A stretch of 64,000 nt of DNA from Anisakis pegreffii (GCA_035041965.1 JAPYMA010000377.1:1-64000); one strand, 5' to 3'. Positions 23,521 through 36,876 are shown, numbered from the stretch's first letter. Numbers and translations: made by a program. Notes: generated by a model from the sequence alone, not told the origin.

Positions 23521-23693
23521 CGATTAGAGCGCTTCGTGGTGGAAGAGTTATTTGGTGTTTTGGTCGGCTCTGCGTGTGATGGGTCTATTGGTTGGTTAGT
23601 GTTACTGCCACTGGTATCGTTGCTTGCGATGTTATTGTTATTTTGGTTATTGTTTTTGATCGGTTTATTATTGTTCACTTCGGTTGTAAGATC
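23521..23693 (-). CDS. Unassigned Asn-rich exon, 57 codons
   Basis: Minus-strand frame between acceptor ATTGTAG and donor GTAGGT, encoding a low-complexity Asn/Ser/Thr-rich segment (NNNQNNNNIASNDTSGSN is typical). The plus strand of the same DNA gives a long Leu-rich open frame (23305-23730), which is best read as the shadow of these AAC/AAT runs. Probably a disordered linker of the gene containing the neighbouring minus-strand exons. Confidence 0.35.
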
Positions 23694-23739
23694 CTACAAT
23701 ACTGTTATTGTTATTCGACTGTTTCCATAATGTGAGCTA

Positions 23740-25288
23740 ACTACCGGAGTGGGTGAAATCGATGCGAACACCTATATATATTCCTCAATCGAAAGATACA
23801 GTCAGTACCTCAATAGACTCTTTTTGACGATAAACGATGCGATTTCAAAAACACATTACGTTTGATAAAAATCAGACGGCGCTTAATGTACATTTGATAA
23901 AAACAAGAAGGGCGTTTCCAATGCAAAACAAAGATACAAAAGGCTAGAAAACGCACACATTATCTAAGACGAAACAATTCTCATTGATGGAAGAAGAGAA
24001 ACTGCTTCACGATAACTGCTTACAGAAAGGATTTTGGTGAAGAAAATTTTCGTAAAATTACGAAAAGTACGTTGGTGGGTTAAAATACGAGGAGAACACG
24101 ATGCCGAGATAAGAGCACCGATAAAGACTGACTCGTATTTATTACCATCGAAATCAATGGATGCACTATGCTTATCACGCAGTGTTTCTCTTTTCCAAGT
24201 TGTTTATCGCGGATAATTATCGCTCTTATCAATCGCTCTGCCAAGCATTCATTAGTATCAACTTGCCTGCGTTATCACATAAAAGTTTATCACTGATTAC
24301 TTTTTGAAGCCTCTTATAGTTAGATACCGTCAATATTCAATTCATTTGTGCTCGTTTCTGATAATGAAACGAGTCTTAACATCGCAAGAAATTGCTCGCT
24401 ACTGATAACGAGTCAAGAACTACTATGATTCCATTCAAAAAAGTATGGCAATCGGTGATGAGTGTTTCTGAAAAGTAGCGCCGCTCACTCACTGCTCACG
24501 ACTCAAGTAGGAATTTTTCAGCTTCTCATGCTGACTGCTCACGAATTCCGCTAGAGTGGCTCGCTTAATGCTCACGACAAAAGTGTGCTGGCAGATGCTC
24601 CTTCACCACTTATGCTCATCAGTATGATAATGTCTTGTGCTCATCAACTAAATGCCCTTGAGACAACAATAGACATGAATTAATATGACAACAAGACAAT
24701 ATTGCTCATTTGCACATTTACCAACAATTCGCCACTAAAATTCATCCACCGTATGATGCAGATTAACAGTCACTTCTGGAGATGCGATTATTATATTTGC
24801 AGCAATCCACATACTACCGTCATATGAGTGATATTATTATTATTATTATTGTCATGTGAATCATCATATTATTACAGTCATGTGAGTGATATTGATCGCA
24901 TGAAATTAACATGTTTATGCTAATTTCCAGTTTATGCTAATCTGCTGCTTTTGCAATTGACTCGCACATTTAAGTGATATTTTCCAGTAGGACTTCAGTA
25001 TAACAATCAAGACATTTAGTAATCAAGAATTAAGACAATTACTTTACTGTTCTGTTAGCATAAACTTGTGACGTTTCGTGCGAACACAATCGGTCAATCA
25101 GTCAATGCTGACAGATGCAAATAAACTGAATTTCTGATCAAACCAACACAACAAACATTGAGCGACTGATAGGCAAATCATGCGTGTTTTATACCTTCTT
25201 GAATTAATTCACTCGGGTCACTATAAATGAAGTTGATAATGGTCGCTCAATTAGACAATCGGAGCTGAATAACTTTCCGGTGAATGGG
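23740..25288. other. Intergenic or intronic, AT-rich
   Basis: No coding segment I can support. The stretch includes short simple repeats: TCACTGCTCACGA-like motifs recur around 24485-24600, and there is a (TTA)n run at about 24832-24850. Confidence 0.4.
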
Positions 25289-25289
25289 T

Positions 25290-25471
25290 TTATTTTTCGT
25301 GATTGCCAAAATTAGCATCATAATCAGTGACATTAATACCATTTGTAAATGTTCCATACAATGGAAAATAACGATGATGCATCAACCATTCGAGATTAGT
25401 GGGAACACCGTCAATTCTATGAGGTATTGAGGTATTGTCCATTGAAACAACACCTATATTGTCGTTCACTT
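25290..25471 (-). CDS. Probable terminal exon of an unidentified gene
   Basis: On the minus strand, acceptor TCAATTAG is followed by 60 in-frame codons ending with TAA at 25290. The protein ends TFTNGINVTDYDANFGNHEK, with an NVT glycosylation-type triplet, and reads as a structured tail (EWLMHHRYFPLYG). AATAAA overlaps the stop (25289-25294). I do not recognise the family. The exon at 25868-25971 is likely part of the same gene, but the phases need one more exon between them. Confidence 0.45.
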
Positions 25472-25867
25472 CTAATTGACATATCAATGAGACTGTGCAC
25501 GAACACGACGGATCTCATATGATTTGTATCACATAATAGAAACTATGTGTAATAGAAAGCAGGTACAATAGAAAGAACCATTTCTAAGACATCAACGCCC
25601 ACTTTTGTTTTTCAGAACACCACCAAATGTAAAAAGCTCATAAAGATGTGTGAGCATAATGGCACAATGAAATGAAAACTCTGCAGATGATTAAGCGATG
25701 GACAATGGGATTCTCTTGAGCGTTTCAACAACACCCAATCGGAAACGTAACTGAGCACATCCTATCCAAAGCACTGACAAGCTGATTTGTGAAAATACAC
25801 AAACTCAGGAATCGCAAGCTAGCAGCAGGTTTTGATCCATTTCGCAGAGTTTGTTCCCCTTCATCAC

Positions 25868-25971
25868 AAGGCTTCCACGCAACGGAATAGGGTGGGATGT
25901 GAACGAACACCGTTGAGATATATGTGGTTGATGTCATATATTCTGCAGTCAGGAAGAGCACGATTGGCCAG
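25868..25971 (-). CDS. Probable internal exon of the same unidentified gene
   Basis: Minus-strand frame between acceptor ATGAGAG and donor GTGATG. It reads LANRALPDCRIYDINHIYL and continues through NGVRSHPTLFRCVEA. The two Cys and the balanced composition look coding, unlike the overlapping frames. The acceptor lacks the usual T-rich tract, so its border is uncertain. Confidence 0.3.
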
Positions 25972-25999
25972 CTCTCATGCATGCATATCATGCTCTGGC

Positions 26000-28900
26000 A
26001 TGGAACTCATTCACCGTTCAATGCCAACAACTGAACACGTTTCTCTATGACGTGATGTCAACTATGAAAATATCCTTCATATTATGGCAAGTGGGTTGAT
26101 TGTAAGTGGGCTGGTCGTTGGCTTAACTAGTTGCCGTCAACAAAACTTACATCATGTGAAATTTGAATACATAGTATACTATCGTCACATGTGAAATCAT
26201 GCATAATAACAATAGAAATAACCGGAAGAATAGTAATAATGATCAATCAACATCATGCAAATGAGCATTCGAATGCAATAGAGATACCTGTAATAATCCA
26301 CATACGTATGATATTAGTTGTCGTCATTTTCACATCATCTTTCTCACAAAAAATAATGCATGAAGCACAGTAGATGTGCATACTGAACAGAAATACATTC
26401 GAAAATGCTATTTAGTGAATTATTCATCGCTCGTTGTCGCTAACGCCGACGAACGAAAGCCGTCATTGTTATTATTATTATTATTAATTCATGCAAGTTC
26501 ATTCATTCACAGTCAAACTAAAACACCCACATTTTTAAATTTTAGCATCAGTCAGCATCACCTCTGACGTTAGCATGTGAAAAGAATTCATCCAAAATGA
26601 ATGAGCGAATTTCAATATTGTTATATTCCACTGGTAATTTCCGTACTAGTGATTTGCGTAGGATGTTGGTGAGAATATCTAAAAATTTGGCTCTGATATG
26701 AGAACTGACGGCCCTAATGAAGAGGCCGAAAGAAGCTCATGAAAGTACGGATTTACAATCAACACGAAGCAGCATGCGTATTTCATAGCTGTCACAGTGA
26801 GTTACACAATGCATAATCTTAGCAGTATTCACGCAAAAGCATCGAATTCTAGAAGGCCACCAGTCTACTTTCAAAAACAGTTTTAAAAAACAACTCCTCA
26901 TCGCTTTTGATCAAGGCAAAACGACCTTGAGTCTAAGCGTGGGCATGAGCGTTCCTTCGCAGGGTACATGTACTGAGAACATTATTACTGGACTATTCGT
27001 CCATACTCCTCAATCGATGACTTATAACTGTGTACGTATTGTGATCTGTAGAATTTCAACATAACTAGTGCGAGCCACAAGCAAAAACAAAACTAAAGAC
27101 GCGAAAAAAACGAATTATGAGCGAACAAATTCACTAATTGTAGATCCATATTCATTTCTTTTTTCTCACCATAAACCATTAAAATTTTCATCGTCGCAAT
27201 CTTTGTTATACCACCACCATCATAATTCCTCACTTCTCAAAGTACTTAACTTTTTTTCCGAAGAGTGCCGCCCGCCTGCTGGAGACGTATAAACTCTACA
27301 GATCGCCTGCATACAATCGTAAACCTTTGTAAGAACCGCGATCGAAAACACATGAATGGATTCGGAATGAATTCTCAAAACGATTTACACTCCTATTCAC
27401 ATCACGTCATTTTATTCTCAGTACGAAAATAGGCCAACCGGAGAGAATATCATGTGAAAACTTCCGTTATTAAAGGCATTTGTGTGTATTTATTTGGATT
27501 AATAAATGTTATATGGCCCAATGTTCCAAGTCAAATTCCTTTGCGCTTATGCACTAAAAACACTAACAGTAAGCATTCTTTTTTTTGCAAAACATCAATT
27601 TGCAGGATTTTTGCACTGTCTATAAGCCAAAAGAATAAAACATGAAAGATTATAGATAATAGCTTTCAAGATATATTACTCAAACGATTGCGAGTACGAA
27701 TTCCTCAGTGCAACTTTCCCGAATTGAAGCAGCAATACCTAGCTGTGTCAATTTATCAGAGGTAATGAGAGAACTGAGCACTGTTCGACACATCAATCAC
27801 AACATCGATTGATGTGTCGATGTGAGTTTAAGAATTCATCTGATTTACAACCAATGAATAACGATAGCGCTGCAAAAACTTTGCAAGCAAGTTGCAAATT
27901 ATAATCGAGGATCTTACACAGAGCAACTTGAAAGAAATGGTACACAATCACAACAAAATGAGAATTAAGTGTGTTCTTGATTCAATGAAAATGAAAAACG
28001 CAACGAATAAAGTAGGAGTAAATGCAATCCATGAGCATCTGAAGAGATTTCAACGATTTTAACTGACTTCTTGTAACTTACGACCCATCACCTCTAGCTC
28101 AAGTAGCATCAGTGATGAGCCCCGAAATGAACCGTAGAATCCAGTTCCGCCTAATAAAAGATTTCATCCGATGGTGTTAAGTGTGAAACGGTGCGATTTA
28201 AAGTGCTAAAGTTCAACGATTTAGAGTCTTTGTAACATTATATACTGAACTACATCAAACTAAGAGAACAACAAGTGCCTAAAGCCACAGCGCAGTATAT
28301 CAAACAATGCGAAATCGAAGCAACATTTGCAAAATGATTGTAAAGTCATTATCGAGTATTGAATTCTAAACTGCTACAGACCATAACGACTCTCGATTTC
28401 GAACAACAACGCTGACTGCAAATGACGATTATGTGAATAATAAGTAATAATGATGAAAACTGCATTGGTTGTTATATTGATGATGCTATTGCCTTAACAC
28501 CGAATTTTAATGCACTCTTGCGATGTACACCAAAAATCACATTTGTGAATTAATACGTGGCAAATATCATCATCTTTTTTGTAAAACAATCATGAACTTG
28601 TGATATCATCGAAATTTATGCCGTATTCCATGATTTGTTACGACTTTACATGAATCACAAATCGTGGAATAATGGTCATAATGCCGTTCTCAACGATTTG
28701 AAAGCGCTGACTCAATTCGGCGAAACCATTAGTTTTGGAATCCCATTTCAGGCTATCGAAAATACTTTCGAAGTTCATACCGAGATCCGAAAATCTCTGC
28801 ACTGGGACTTTTCAAGCAACATTTTCAGCTATTCTTGAGATGCGATAAGTTCTTTCATCGCAACAATTCCATGAAAATCCACTAGAGAGATAGCTTTCGA

Positions 28901-31830
28901 AAATGAAGATAACTTTTTTTGATTCAAAATGGGAACATATTGATCAAAATTATGTATTGTAGCAATCAGCCAGCAGTTAACGCATCTGGAATCTAAGCAA
29001 CACTAGAATCACATCAGAACTTACGTCAAGCACCGTATCATATTCGATCAGCGGAATGCCAAAGAATTAAAATTCTCTCAGAATGTGAATAAGCTAGATG
29101 AACAAGCACACACAACGAAACGTATCACTGAAGCAAATAACGCCGAGCTGAACAGAACAGCGGATCGGATCGTTTACAAGATATAAGATAAAGATTTCCA
29201 ACCAATTTTACAACACCCTTCAACGTCTAGCCAAGCAACTAACTCTAAGAGTTCGACGTTGAGCGCACATTTTTGTTGCTGGAATTTTCGAAAGATTTAT
29301 TTTTTCGCTTTCGCACATCTTAAGTATTCGTTTCGGACTTCTTACAAATAGCTGCTCGAGTTGTGATGCAACACGTTTCCTCTTCCGACTTTTCAAACAT
29401 TTGTGAACTCTTTACGTTCTTCTTTCTCTCAACTAATACACGCTTCAAGCGAGCGTCCAAACTCAACCCAACTCAAAAATCATCCTCCACATCATTTGAG
29501 CACGGCACGAAACGTTCAGTTCGTTTTCATTTGAACGGGTGATGTATTTTCTTCAGTTTCTTCACGATAAGTGTGCAAACTATTGATAAAATTGTTCGCT
29601 TTTTCATTATTCATTCAAGATATAATCTCTATCGTTTTATCCGCTCCTTTCCATCTCTCGTACAATCGTTTTCCTTTTGAATGCCGCTCATAGCAACGCA
29701 AATTCTTCAGCATTCAGTGTTGTTGTTGAAAATGAACCAATAATTCCCCATCACGAACACATATAAAATGAGTGATATCGATTACATCGACGAATCAAAG
29801 CCACCAATCAAATCAGAATGAAAATTACCATATTTAAGGCGAAAGTTTTTCGTCCTTAAACACTGAGAAAAATGACAAAGGTCATCGTGAGTTGATTTAT
29901 TATTGATTACCAGTTAAAATTTGTACTCTGCACACAAATTGTGAGAACAACCAACGCAACAACTGCACCAAGCCACTGTTGGAAAGTGAATTTTTTAGCT
30001 CTATCATGATTAACTGTGAACGGCATGGATGAACTGATATTTCAATGTTCCATCCATTGGACAGCCAATTTTGAGCGGAAATAACATCACGGTAACTCTA
30101 GAAGTAGTACTGGTAACTCAACTCGGAACAATAACGTTTTCGCATTCCTATATGATGCTACATAAATCCGGTTCTGACTCTGATTCACTTCTTCGAAATA
30201 ATCAACGATTACATTTCAATTTAAATTACAGTCGGAAGTGTTTATGACTACGATGATGGTGATGGTAATGAAATGCTCAGTGTGTTCTCAATGGGTTCAA
30301 GTTACTGTCGAATTATTTCCGGGAACCTTCAACATCAAACGACTGTAAACAACAATTATTCGAAAACAAAATCTCCATCTCAAGGTTCGTCGTACTCTGT
30401 GTGATACTAAACAATCAATCAAAAGTACAATCATTTCATTAATGATACAACTTTGATTACACACAAATGTTAGATGAAGTGATTACGATCAGATGATATG
30501 TGATCTAAATACGTTCTCTTTTTTTCGTATCTGTAACTGTACTGAGTTTTTTCTAACATAAGTTTCTTTTAGGCTGCTTCTAAGTTTCCGTAGTTTTTTC
30601 CGCCGGATGTGTTTTTTTCACCTAAAATCACTGCTGAACTATCAAATTGAATATAAAATTCCGTGAATATCAAAGTAAAATGGGAGGTGATCTATCTGTA
30701 TTGTTTACGATTCAGTTCTATATTTAGATGTGTTTGTGTAGAACAGATGATAGATTTTTGTGATTTGTGTGAATTTGTTTTTGACTACTGTTACGACTGC
30801 TCAATCACCGCTGTATCAACATCGGTATTTTGTTTTCAGTTTTTAATAGACCTTTTTTTACGAATAGATTCACCCTCTTCACAGGAACTTATATGAGATA
30901 TTGCTAGATATCAGCATGCGACTTCGACATTTGTTTGTTTCACTTGATCTGAGTTTCCTTTCTTACTGGTGGATATACTTTCTGACTGAATCGAATACCA
31001 TGAGTGGAGAATCACTATATCTGATTCTTATGATATAAAATGCTAATTACATACGTGTTTGTCATTAAGTTTGATTAGATCGATTTTAATGATAAATAAA
31101 TGAAGTTACTTATGGTAATGCAATCCGTTTAATTAGCATTATTCACTCAATTTCTTGTTCATTTGCTAACGAGTTTCAGTGTCATTATCTGAAATCCCCC
31201 CCGCAAAATGTAATTATCATTGGTTTGGGAACAAAAATAGTGCTAGTAAATGAAATTCGATACTATTTTAAACTGAAAAAATAGCTTATTCATACGGAAG
31301 TTCAGAGCTAGTTGAAACTTGAGACAAGAGGAATATTATTGCCATCAACTGATGAATTTGAATCAAGTATGTTCGCAGTAGAAAAATGAACGAACTGAAA
31401 CACAACAATTTATGCTGAAAGAGGAGAGTATGGACGCTTGTTTGCAATACATTATAGACATTTGATATGCAATCACCCAAGGGAACTTGCTGTATTTTAG
31501 GCGTAAGCAAAACAGAAATTCACGAAATTGCGCATGAAACCCGCAAAATGACACATGAGAAGCTTGTGAAATACTCATGAAATGAATGAAGGCAAACACT
31601 CATCGAATATGATCAATGCAATATTTCACTATCAAGCAATGAATGGCTTACGATTAGTAATAATACTCCAACGGTAAAGCTGAATCAACAACTCACTAAA
31701 CAAACCAAAAACGTATTCGTTTGCTTGAAAAGCACAGTTTCAAAATCCTCCTCCCTAGTCATCTACACTCCAAACAATCTGCTGAAATAATTTCATGGCT
31801 TAAAATGCAAGCAGGAACGAGACCGTGACC
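26000..31830. other. Gene-poor region
   Basis: Nearly 6 kb of AT-rich sequence. Short open frames occur (for example plus 28635-28838 and plus 30663-30896), but none has convincing splice borders or a family signature. A (TTA)n stretch lies near 26470-26485. I find no RNA gene or mobile element. Confidence 0.4.
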
Positions 31831-31832
31831 GA

Positions 31833-31996
31833 TCAATCTGCCTAAAGACATTTTGCCTAATGACAGTTTGCCTAAAGACACATTGCCTAACGGACAGTTT
31901 GCCTAAGGAACAGTTTGCCTATTAGGCGAAATATCCATTAAAAAACCGCAAGTTAGGCAAACTGTCCGTTAGGCAATGTGTCTTTAGGCAGATTGA
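31833..31996. repeat. Foldback element built from GCCTAA-spaced units
   Basis: The left side repeats TTTGCCTAA..GACA-like units about every 16-17 bases (six copies). The right side carries the reverse complement: CAATCTGCCTAAAGACA at the left end matches TGTCTTTAGGCAGATTG at the right end, and TTGCCTAACGGACAGTTTGC has its inverse as well. The centre is about 25 bases (near 31930-31953). It resembles a small MITE or foldback repeat. No target duplication was recognised. Confidence 0.75.
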
Positions 31997-31999
31997 CCG

Positions 32000-33205
32000 A
32001 GTACCTAATGAGACATTAAAGTCGGCATTAACCGAAACCGTGAAATGACGAAACATAGTAGAAGAAGCAGCCGCAGTGAAAGGAAAATTTTTCCTGCAGT
32101 GGGTAAAAGAGGCTTCGTAGGACGGCGTATTTATAGCGTGATCGAGCAAATTTTTAGGTGATATTAAGTGCGAGTCATCATATCATGATAACGTCATTAT
32201 TTAAACACTGAATGAACAACAAACTACGCCTATCGTTGCACGCATTTATGCATAATTACATTTGCATCTGATTTCATAGTCATTCAGAAATATGCACTAT
32301 TCTTTGTGCGGAGAGTCACCACACCACATTCAATACGACATTAAGCAGTTTTAAATTAACTTGTTAATATGAACTCATATGCACGCTTTAATAAGGCTAA
32401 TAGTAACAGCTGTAATAATCGGTCATTGACCATTGCACTATTATTGTGTAATCATTACTTTTATTACGTGATTACGATTTGTTTACTAGACGTCAGTCAT
32501 GTTTATTTGAAAAATCACTGCGAAAAGCGATGGTGAATTCAAGCGAGTCACAAATGCTTTTTGGTCTCTTGAGATTTACTGATTAAGGTTCACAGATTAG
32601 ATTGGTGAGAAGAATTGAACAGCTGAAGCTTGTGTCCAGACAACTGTCCTTTGGACAACTGCCTCTCCAACAGACAACAGTTAGCCGAAGGTAGTTGCCC
32701 TAGCACGGCTGATGCCACCATACCAAACCACAGTATTGGAACCACGAAAACTTGCGTAACCATGCGGAATAACAGTGGTTTGTTCGGTTGTTAGGCAGTC
32801 AGAAGGTCGGGTAAATTGATAATTGATCATCGAAGAAGAGTGCAACCAGGAGCCAAAAATAGGAAACACTTTCAGTGCAATCAAAGGGAAACTCCTCCAT
32901 GATTAATGGCCAAGATGATCGTTGATCTACAATCCTGATCTAAGATTGCTAATTCGAAAACTCATGAACATCGTCTACATATCAAGAGCTTTTGATGATC
33001 TCAGCGCAAAACATTTTGGTGCTATATCCTATTTTCCAGCCCGAAATTTCCATCTTACGATTAGTTTTATCCTAATCCTTTATCCTTCCAAAAAAAATAA
33101 CTGAATTTTTTAGATGAACTTATCAACGTTTATTCTTTCTACCCCACCTCTTTTCTAATTCCTTTTTCTTTTTCCAGCTATCTTATGCGCTCGGCCTTCT
33201 TTTAC
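32000..33205. other. Intergenic region with a second GACAACTG-type repeat
   Basis: Mostly AT-rich and featureless. Around 32633-32690 are repeated GACAACTG/GGACAACTG motifs, in style like the foldback element at 31.8 kb. A minus-strand frame from 32763 starts with a signal-peptide-like stretch, but it runs into this repeat, so I do not call it a gene. Confidence 0.4.
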
Positions 33206-33369
33206 GCTCTCGTTTTCCCCTTTTTTCCTATTTTCGTTCATGCCCCAGTTGCGGGGATAGGGAAGCATGATCCTCGCATGCCCCCCTCCCCGTGTGGCTA
33301 CACTACTGCGTGCAGTACCTCGAGAGTAGCTCGTTTCATAAACTTGATATTGATGTTCTGTCGAAAATC
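33206..33369 (-). CDS. Possible Arg/Gly/Ser-rich exon
   Basis: An unusually GC-rich island for this window. On the minus strand, acceptor ATGTTAG leads into a 54-codon frame including YETSYSRGTARSSVATRGGG and then HARIMLPYPRNWGMN, ending at a possible GTAAAA donor. The local GC rise and lack of stops suggest coding, but the donor is weak and no family is recognised. A structured RNA on either strand is an alternative. Confidence 0.28.
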
Positions 33370-33374
33370 CTAAC

Positions 33375-35588
33375 ATTTTCGAAGGATTTTTTTATTGGAA
33401 TGACAAATACACAACCAATCACATGCGTTGGTTGTTTGTAAAAATAAAAATGTCACTTTTTATCAAGCACAGAATACTTTTAGATACTGTGAATGATGAC
33501 TATGACAGAATTTGAGTGAGAAAAGGACGATTTCGGAAAAAATCTGGGAAAAAAATCATCTCAATGAATACGTAACGTTATCACATACCGTTACTACACA
33601 TAAAATGTTGGTGTTTTTATGATTTGCTATGGGCGAATGTTTATCTAATGATTCGTTCATCTACATAGATGGGAGGCTGTTTAGTAGACATGATGATATC
33701 AATATGTCAACATGCCCACAGCATTGATGTTTTCGGCGTTTGGTAATGTTATGATAATACCATCGGATCACATTGAATAATATGGCGCTGAATCACTCAA
33801 TTGAATAGTTCAGCATAAATGTGTGTGATAAGTTAAGTCGTTAATGCTCGTTCAACTGACTCAGCCTTCAGCTGTTTAGATAGCAACTTGATGAAGTCTG
33901 AAACTCCTTGACATGCCTGCCACCATCATCATGAGACTGCTACCTTGTCGCCTGAAGGAGTCCGACATCTAAGATCAGAAAGAAACCGCAACCAACGCCC
34001 AATGCAAATAACAATAAACTACCTTGCATAATCAAAATATGCTATGCCCGACTGATCAGTCTCTAAACTGATGATGATCAACGGTCGCTACATATGAGTC
34101 AGTCCGTAAAAATATCGCACGTCCTTATTTCATGACTAAAAAAGCTGAAATTTGGAACGATTGCCTATTTTCGGTAGTTTTTTTGGAGGTAATCAACAGT
34201 TCCGGAAAATTGACTTAACGCAAAAACAAATTGAACGCATATTTTATTCTGACGACGACGATTCGTTCAGTGCAAATTCGTTCTGTGGAATGCGAATCAC
34301 ATCATCACGCTGGTTTTTTGAGTGCACTCATTCATTTCCTCTGTCGGCAGCAATCAAAAGCGTTTCGCCGAATGAGAATAGTCGCATTGACTAGCGAAAA
34401 ACCGAATGGATTCGTTCGTCGTCGTATCATGCTCATACGCAGCACAATGCAAATAATCGCAACTGAAGCAAATCAACGAACCAACCATCTTATTGATAGT
34501 TACCAAAAATAGCCTCAAAAACATCTCCTTACAAATAATTCAACAATTATTTGCATGTCTATACCAAAAAATGACTTATTCAGCGATATATTGCAGCAGC
34601 CATTCAATGTGTTCTGATTTAAAATTCACTATTTACTGAAGCATGAGTCGAGCAGAATTGCAAATGCATTGCGCATTTTCATTTTAGTTGGTGGGCCGTC
34701 TCCATTTACGCAAAAGGAAACGAGCAAAATAAAATGGAAATCGTCTTTCATCATAATCTTCGTCATAGCAAAGTTGCGCAATTGTTTGGTGTTATATGAG
34801 CCACGCATCAATCACTTAGACATTTTGGCGATGCTTACTTATTCTATCATTCATTCATTCATTTTTAGAATTATCATCCAACCATAGGAAAGAAAACAAA
34901 AAATAAGTCCGTCCATTTTTTGAAACCTATAAATAGCCGACACAGTGCATCTTTGATGACAGAACGGGAAAATGATCGAAACATTTTAATTTGGGAAGAA
35001 CATCGTTCATGAAAGATTGAGTGAATCGCAGTGCTAAAGTAAAATCAACTCCCACTTGAAATGATCAAAAAAAAAGAAATCAAATTTGATCAGAGAGTTC
35101 TGATGTTATCCAGAATTATAAATCGCGATATTTTCTAACAGTTTTCTCCGTTCCCAAATTCACTCCTTCTCCCCTACCAAATCTTCTGCTCTCCTTGAGT
35201 TGTTATGATATTGACTATGAGTAAGCCTCAAACGATCATGAAATTTTATGCCATATGAGGGAATCATCAAACAGACCGTTTGGTGTTGTTTGCTCTCAAT
35301 CACATCAAACAGACTGTTTGTTCAGTTATCGGAAATAACAAGAATTTTCGATCATTTTCCCCTTCGTCAAAGTTAGAAATGGCAAATGTTACCATGACAA
35401 ACGATTTGTTGACGTCTACCACTCAAAATGCAAAGAACGACTACTCGTCTTAGTTTGAGAACAATTGCGCTTTCATCAACTCTTATTTACGAGGGATTCA
35501 CTTTCTATTCTCTTTTTCATTGATTGAAATTCATTTGAAACATTGGATAAAGGTTTAAGAAACAACTCGATGAGGTATTGTAATTGGA
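33375..35588. other. Intergenic region
   Basis: AT-rich, with short frames on both strands and no coherent gene structure. It lies between the possible exon at 33.2 kb and the LTR element. I see nothing further. Confidence 0.4.
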
Positions 35589-35593
35589 TTAGT

Positions 35594-35882
35594 TGTCGCG
35601 ACGGAGCGCGAAAGATAAGCGCGAGAGAGGCGATTCGTGAGGGACACCAAAGTGATATGTGAAAACAACCTTAAATCTGTACTTAGCTGTATATGTATAA
35701 GATGTACACAAATATCATGCGCTACCGAATCGGATGATGAAACTTGACTTTCGTATATCTCATTTGGAGGATCTCCTCCCTTTTCTGTTTGTATTATATG
35801 AATGCTTTGTGTTTCGATATATAATACAGTGTTAATACAAAATAAACGCCGAAATGGTGCGTCGACAAAATAAACGCCGAAA
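35594..35882 (+). repeat. 5' LTR
   Basis: Starts TGTCGCG and ends ACGCCGAAA directly before the TGGTGCGTC primer-site-like sequence. It contains one copy of the 28-bp unit TGGTGCGTCGACAAAATAAA (first 20 bases shown) before its end. AATAAA motifs lie in its last 40 bases and could serve as its poly(A) signal. It does not end in the usual CA. Confidence 0.8.
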
Positions 35883-36032
35883 TGGTGCGTCGGCAAAATA
35901 GAGTCTGATATAATTCGTTTTCTGCGACTATATTCCAATTACAACAAAATTCGGATATTCTCAACTGCCCGTGGAAATTCAACAATCCAACAAATTCGTT
36001 ACTGAATACGTTCCACCAGCACATCAAATCAA

Positions 36033-36287
36033 TTGCCCCGCAAACAACACTCGTTCAACGCAATGCCAACGTCAGCACATATCCGTTCTTCAATCGGCCC
36101 GGTGAAGGCCAGGCTTCAACAAGAGATGCAGAAAGCTTCTCAGCTATTACAGTTTCAATGGTCCGAAAAACAACTTAACGAAGAACAACTCGCCAAATGT
36201 AAGTCTCAAATTCGTTTAAGTGATATGTGCATACGATCATTGGAAGTCAAACTAGAACCACCGACAAATTATTTAATGTCGCAGTAA
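36033..36287 (+). pseudogene. Gag-like fragment inside the LTR element
   Basis: An 84-codon frame with a coiled, basic/Gln-rich stretch (QQEMQKASQLLQFQWSEKQL, then EEQLAKCKSQ), similar in kind to the N-terminal part of gag in LTR retroelements. Downstream (36340-36815) the interior has short recurrent CAATCGTCAGT/TCGTCAG motifs and Gln/Ser-rich frames broken by stops. No zinc knuckle, protease or reverse transcriptase can be seen. Assignment to gag is inferred mainly from position. Confidence 0.4.
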
Positions 36288-36876
36288 CGAATATTCAAAT
36301 GAGCAATAGACAGTCCAATATACATCCCTAAATTATCGGCGTGGAAAATATTGTTCTGTCCAATTTATTCATATTCATTGCCGGACCTCAATATCACCCG
36401 GTTTTCATCAATCGTCAGTTAATATTGTTAATCATATTCAGTCGTCAGAAAATATTGATACTCATATTCAATCGTCAGTTAATATTGCCACTTATATGCA
36501 ATTGTCGGTTAATATTCTTATTCATATTCATTACCGGACCTCAATATCGTCCGGTTACATCAATCGTCAGTTCCTATCATTCCGACTTCATCACTTCAAC
36601 AAAGATCCGTGTACCCAATCACGTCAGTCGTCAGTCCATATTATTCATCTGCAACATTTCAACAAAGCCCCGTGTACCCCAATCACGCCAATCGTCAGTA
36701 TATTGTTTCATTTGCAAAGTTTCAACAGAGCTCCGTGTACCTCAATCACGTCAATAGTCAGTCTGTATTGTTTCTTCTGCAATATTTCGACAATAATTCA
36801 ACTACGCCATTCTAATTCCGGTCAATCAATGATGGAGGCGTGCTCGCGAGATACCACAGCTTCGTCGTCCGGGGAG

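Noticed and set aside
23305..23730. 141-aa plus-strand frame with a Leu-rich, membrane-like half
   Set aside because: The hydrophobic half is the complement of AAC/AAT-rich coding on the minus strand, which has splice borders. The plus frame has none.
32640..32763. Minus-strand frame from 32763 with a signal-peptide-like start
   Set aside because: The part after the hydrophobic start is made of repeated GGACAGTTGTC-type sequence, the donor is weak, and there is no upstream promoter or partner exon. A chance frame through a repeat is more likely.
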